From assembly GCA_023433585.1 (NCBI GenBank), contig JAEZCL010000235.1:1-6661 (forward strand): DNA of 6,661 bases, in the 5' to 3' direction. The stretch's first letter is position 1. Each line of letters begins with the position of its first letter. Positions 6,599 through 6,661 of this stretch are shown piece after piece. The stretch is from Pseudomonadota bacterium (lineage in GTDB: Bacteria > Pseudomonadota > Alphaproteobacteria > Caulobacterales > Caulobacteraceae). A model generated the notes under the pieces. The model made no database searches and had not been told where the DNA came from. It worked only from the letters and a program-made list of their open reading frames with translations. A program made the translations under genes and the position numbers.

Positions 6599-6661
6599 CT
6601 ATCCGGCAAGTGTCTTCCACTCGGCAAAGGCAGCCGATCGCCGGGCTTTGAAGTCGTCTCG
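6599..6661 (-). CDS. Possible 3' end of an unidentified gene (last 20 codons)
   Basis: On the minus strand the frame starting at the window edge reads RDDFKARRSAAFAEWKTLAG and stops at TAG (6601-6599). The composition is protein-like: an amphipathic, Ala/Arg/Lys-rich helix that could close a globular protein. If real, this gene lies 91 bp upstream of the oxygenase on the same strand and could share its operon. It faintly recalls the C-termini of crotonase-fold enzymes, but 20 residues are too few to name a family. The other two minus-strand frames are also open here, as often happens in GC-rich DNA, so the call is tentative. Confidence 0.4.
   Translation of the reverse strand, partial: RDDFKARRSAAFAEWKTLAG

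Noticed and set aside
6570..6604. Full + strand promoter for a divergent gene (TTGACGC with GCTATCC)
   Set aside because: The gap between the halves is 21 bases, too long for the Caulobacter-type consensus, and no + strand gene start is visible before the window ends.

Overview
The window is GC-rich DNA (about two-thirds G+C by eye) with a strong preference for G or C at third codon positions. The gene families and a promoter-like site resembling the Caulobacter housekeeping consensus suggest an alphaproteobacterium, most likely of the Caulobacterales (for example Brevundimonas-like) or a sphingomonad relative. The genus is an inference; no rRNA or other marker gene is present.

Layout, left to right. 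(1) Positions 1-2286, + strand: the 3' part of a large autotransporter gene whose start lies outside the window. It encodes glycine-rich 'AQSIGG' beta-helix passenger repeats, an alanine-rich insert, a linker, and a complete C-terminal outer-membrane beta-barrel ending in Phe. (2) Positions 2287-2417: a spacer with two short tandem repeats and a candidate promoter. (3) Positions 2418-3077, + strand: a NarL/FixJ-type response regulator. (4) Positions 3074-4939, + strand: its sensor histidine kinase, starting at a GTG inside a GTGA overlap with the regulator stop. The kinase has an N-terminal membrane anchor, a periplasmic domain, about seven membrane helices, a coiled coil, and HisKA_3 and HATPase_c domains. 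(5) Positions 4940-5025: a short convergent spacer with alternative 5-bp hairpins. (6) Positions 5026-6507, - strand: an intact carotenoid-oxygenase-family (RPE65/lignostilbene dioxygenase-like) non-heme iron enzyme with all four iron-binding histidines. (7) Positions 6508-6598: its upstream region, with a good Shine-Dalgarno and a 5-bp inverted repeat. (8) Positions 6599-6661, - strand: a possible 3' end of another gene.

Genes 3 and 4 form a translationally coupled two-component system: the kinase senses something at the envelope and the regulator controls unknown promoters. The autotransporter just upstream is a possible target, but nothing in the sequence proves it. The carotenoid oxygenase is on the opposite strand and looks functionally separate, probably cleaving an alkene bond in an aromatic (stilbene or phenylpropanoid) or apocarotenoid substrate in the cytoplasm. 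I see no CRISPR array, tRNA, rRNA, insertion sequence or prophage. No wholly new system is evident; the points most worth a second look are residue-level deviations in the kinase, regulator and oxygenase, and the small repeats in the spacers.
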